The notes under the pieces: generated by a model | The model's input: only the letters and a program-made list of their open reading frames with translations | The model's database searches: none | Told to the model about the DNA's origin: nothing | Source of the DNA: Actinomycetales bacterium | GTDB taxonomy: Bacteria; Actinomycetota; Actinomycetes; Mycobacteriales; Micromonosporaceae | Assembly (NCBI GenBank): GCA_002919305.1 | Contig: PKFB01000021.1 | Span: 310,001 to 374,000 of the forward strand | Direction: 5' to 3' | Length of the DNA: 64,000 nucleotides | Shown here: piece by piece, positions 62,726 to 64,000 of the stretch | How the letters are laid out: each line of letters opens with the position of its first letter | How positions within the stretch are numbered: the first letter of the stretch is position 1 | Program-made: the position numbers and the translations under genes

Positions 62726-63539
62726 AGGCCTGAACCGGAGCCAGCTCGGGCCGCTTCGGAAGCACGTTGTCCCCCGAGGAGCGTCCCGCCAGACGCCGCC
62801 GGATCCACGGCGCGAAGTGACGCCGCACCCAGACCAGGTCCTCGCGGCGGGCACTCAGCCATGGCCGCGGTGGCTGCGAGGGGAGGGTCTGCATCCACTC
62901 TGGATCGGCCTCCACCCCCAATGCCCGCAGCACATGCGCGGCCACCCGGCGATGCCCCAGGGGCGACAAGTGCAGCCGGTCCTCGCTCCACAGTCGACGG
63001 TCAGCGAACCCGGTGTCGGCCCACAGATCGATCAGCACCGCCTCATGGGCGGCGGCGACCCGACGGATGATCTCGTTGAGCGCCTGGATCCTCGGCAACA
63101 GCACCCGGCGGGCCGGCAGCAGTCCGCTGACGTCCGCGGCGGTGAACAGCAGCACGGTGGCGCCGGTGCCTCGCATTTGCTCAACGATCCGGTCCAACCG
63201 CCAGCAGATCCGGTCAACGTCGAAGGAGCGGCGAAGCGCGTCGTTGCCACCCGCGGCGAAGCTGATCAGATCCGGCCGCATCCGCAGGGCCGCCGGGACC
63301 TGCTCGGAGACCACCGCGTCGAAGAGGCGGCCCCGAATGGCCAGATTGGCGTACTGAAACTGCGGCTCCTGTTCCGCCAGGCGGGTGGCCACCAGGTCCG
63401 CCCAGCCCCGGTAGCTGCCATCCGGCAGCGGATCGTCCAGTCCTTCGGTGAAGCTGTCCCCGATCGCCACGAAACTGCGGGGGAGGGGCAGCTGGTTTCG
63501 GGGGGTCGGGTCGATTGGCTGCGCTGGACTCACGGGCAT
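62709..63539 (-). CDS. SGNH/GDSL-type hydrolase
   Basis: 276 residues. Block I VAIGDSFTEGLDD with nucleophile Ser29, block III SFAAGGNDALRR with the oxyanion Asn, and block V DRLHLSPLGHRRVA with the Asp/His pair. No signal peptide, so a cytosolic esterase, lipase-like or deacetylating enzyme. The C-terminal 80 residues are Arg/Pro-rich and not part of the core. Convergent with the DUF3592 gene. Confidence 0.93.
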   Translation of the reverse strand: MPVSPAQPIDPTPRNQLPLPRSFVAIGDSFTEGLDDPLPDGSYRGWADLVATRLAEQEPQFQYANLAIRGRLFDAVVSEQVPAALRMRPDLISFAAGGNDALRRSFDVDRICWRLDRIVEQMRGTGATVLLFTAADVSGLLPARRVLLPRIQALNEIIRRVAAAHEAVLIDLWADTGFADRRLWSEDRLHLSPLGHRRVAAHVLRALGVEADPEWMQTLPSQPPRPWLSARREDLVWVRRHFAPWIRRRLAGRSSGDNVLPKRPELAPVQAFTADR

Positions 63540-63716
63540 CAGTGTCTCAGCAGGTCAACAACGCCCCCGTTACCCACCTCCGATACTCTGTGTCACAGAT
63601 CACTAATCATTACTTCAGAATCCGCCCAACGTGGACCGTCTCGGTTGGCCCGGAGCGGAGCCGAGGACCTGAAAGGCCTGGAATGCGGGTGGCCCAGCCG
63701 GTGGTTGCACCAGAGC
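63540..63716. other. Divergent promoter region at right edge
   Basis: About 177 bases between divergent genes (SGNH hydrolase and DsbA-like); contains no gene. An AT-rich TCACTAATCATTACTTCAG near 63600 is the likeliest promoter area. Confidence 0.35.
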
Positions 63717-64000
63717 GTGAACATCGACATCTTCTCCGACGTGGTCTGCCCCTGGTGCTACATCGGCAAACACCGTCTTGAGCGGGCGCTCAAGTCCTAC
63801 GACGGTGAGGTAACCGTACGCTGGCATGCTTTCCAGCTCGATCCAGAGGCGCCGCGTACCCCTGAACCGTTGCTGACCAGCCTGGGACGCAAGTTTGGTG
63901 GGCCGGAGCGGGCCCGGGCCATCACCGACCGGACCGCCGCCGTGGCCGCGGAGGAAGGGTTGGAGCTGCGCTTCGACACCGCGGTGGCCGCGAACACCTT
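63717..64000 (+). CDS. DsbA/FrnE-like oxidoreductase, 3' end outside window
   Basis: About 94 residues visible, beginning MNIDIFSDVVCPWCYIGKHR with the CPWC thioredoxin-fold active site of the FrnE branch of DsbA-like proteins. VRWHAFQLDPEAP follows, also typical. The GTG at 63717 is chosen because the family starts a few residues before DVVCPWCY. No signal peptide, so cytosolic; relatives reshuffle disulfides or act on polyketide and glutathione-linked substrates. Confidence 0.9.
   Translation, partial: MNIDIFSDVVCPWCYIGKHRLERALKSYDGEVTVRWHAFQLDPEAPRTPEPLLTSLGRKFGGPERARAITDRTAAVAAEEGLELRFDTAVAANT

Overview
The window is high-GC DNA with actinobacterial gene content. It carries the cell-wall/cell-division Ser/Thr kinase cluster that lies near oriC in many actinobacteria, and its order closely follows Mycobacterium tuberculosis Rv0009-Rv0020c: cyclophilin, PH-domain protein, CrgA, DUF881 protein, TrpG/PabA, PknB, PknA, PbpA, RodA/FtsW, PstP, FhaB, FhaA, tRNA-Leu(CAG). 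Chaplin-like proteins, a class E sortase and an HSP90-like/TPR pair suggest a mycelial, spore-forming lineage (Streptosporangiales, Nocardiopsaceae, Glycomycetales or a relative). Genus cannot be fixed from the sequence alone. The likely placement is an origin-proximal chromosome segment.

Layout. 0-4.2 kb: a subtilisin cut by the left edge, an XRE regulator overlapping a gutted ClpP-like gene, an unknown Pro-rich protein and a DUF4878-like membrane protein. 4.8-14.6 kb: tRNA-Leu and the fhaA-fhaB-pstP-rodA-pbpA-pknA-pknB operon, closed by a 28-bp palindrome. 14.7-24.1 kb: trpG/pabA, a small membrane protein, class E sortase, DUF881 protein, crgA, a thiolase, a DUF885-like peptidase, PH protein, rhomboid, cyclophilin and a DUF5324-like protein. 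24.3-38 kb: spermidine-synthase-like fusion, CorA, serine hydrolase, GlxA-type regulator with divergent cupin, the glyoxylate shunt (aceA-aceB) with a divergent RamB-like regulator, a PEBP and a large membrane protein. 38-39.8 kb: VOC/AraC pair and a decayed DUF433/DUF5615 toxin-antitoxin locus.

40-53.1 kb: what looks like one leucine/branched acyl-CoA catabolic locus in two halves on the minus strand (TetR, biotin carboxylase, HMG-CoA lyase // carboxyltransferase, acyl-CoA dehydrogenase). About 7 kb of surface genes separate the halves: a frameshifted and an intact LppU/SCO3897-like protein, an Ntn-type C-N hydrolase, two multi-domain chaplin-like proteins and a secreted, C-terminally anchored Pro/Val/Thr-rich protein. 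TetR-type palindromes precede both halves. 53.2-64 kb: TPR protein and HSP90-like ATPase, an NCS1 permease, VanZ-like protein, HxlR regulator, GH1 beta-glucosidase, DUF3592 protein, SGNH hydrolase and a DsbA/FrnE-like oxidoreductase cut by the right edge.

The strongest unusual signals are the chaplin-like island splitting the catabolic locus, three kinds of gene decay (ClpP-like, LppU-like, toxin-antitoxin), a biotin carboxylase with no carrier domain in sight, a RamB-like regulator with a lost zinc-protease motif, and an apparent frame-independent preference for GTAC.
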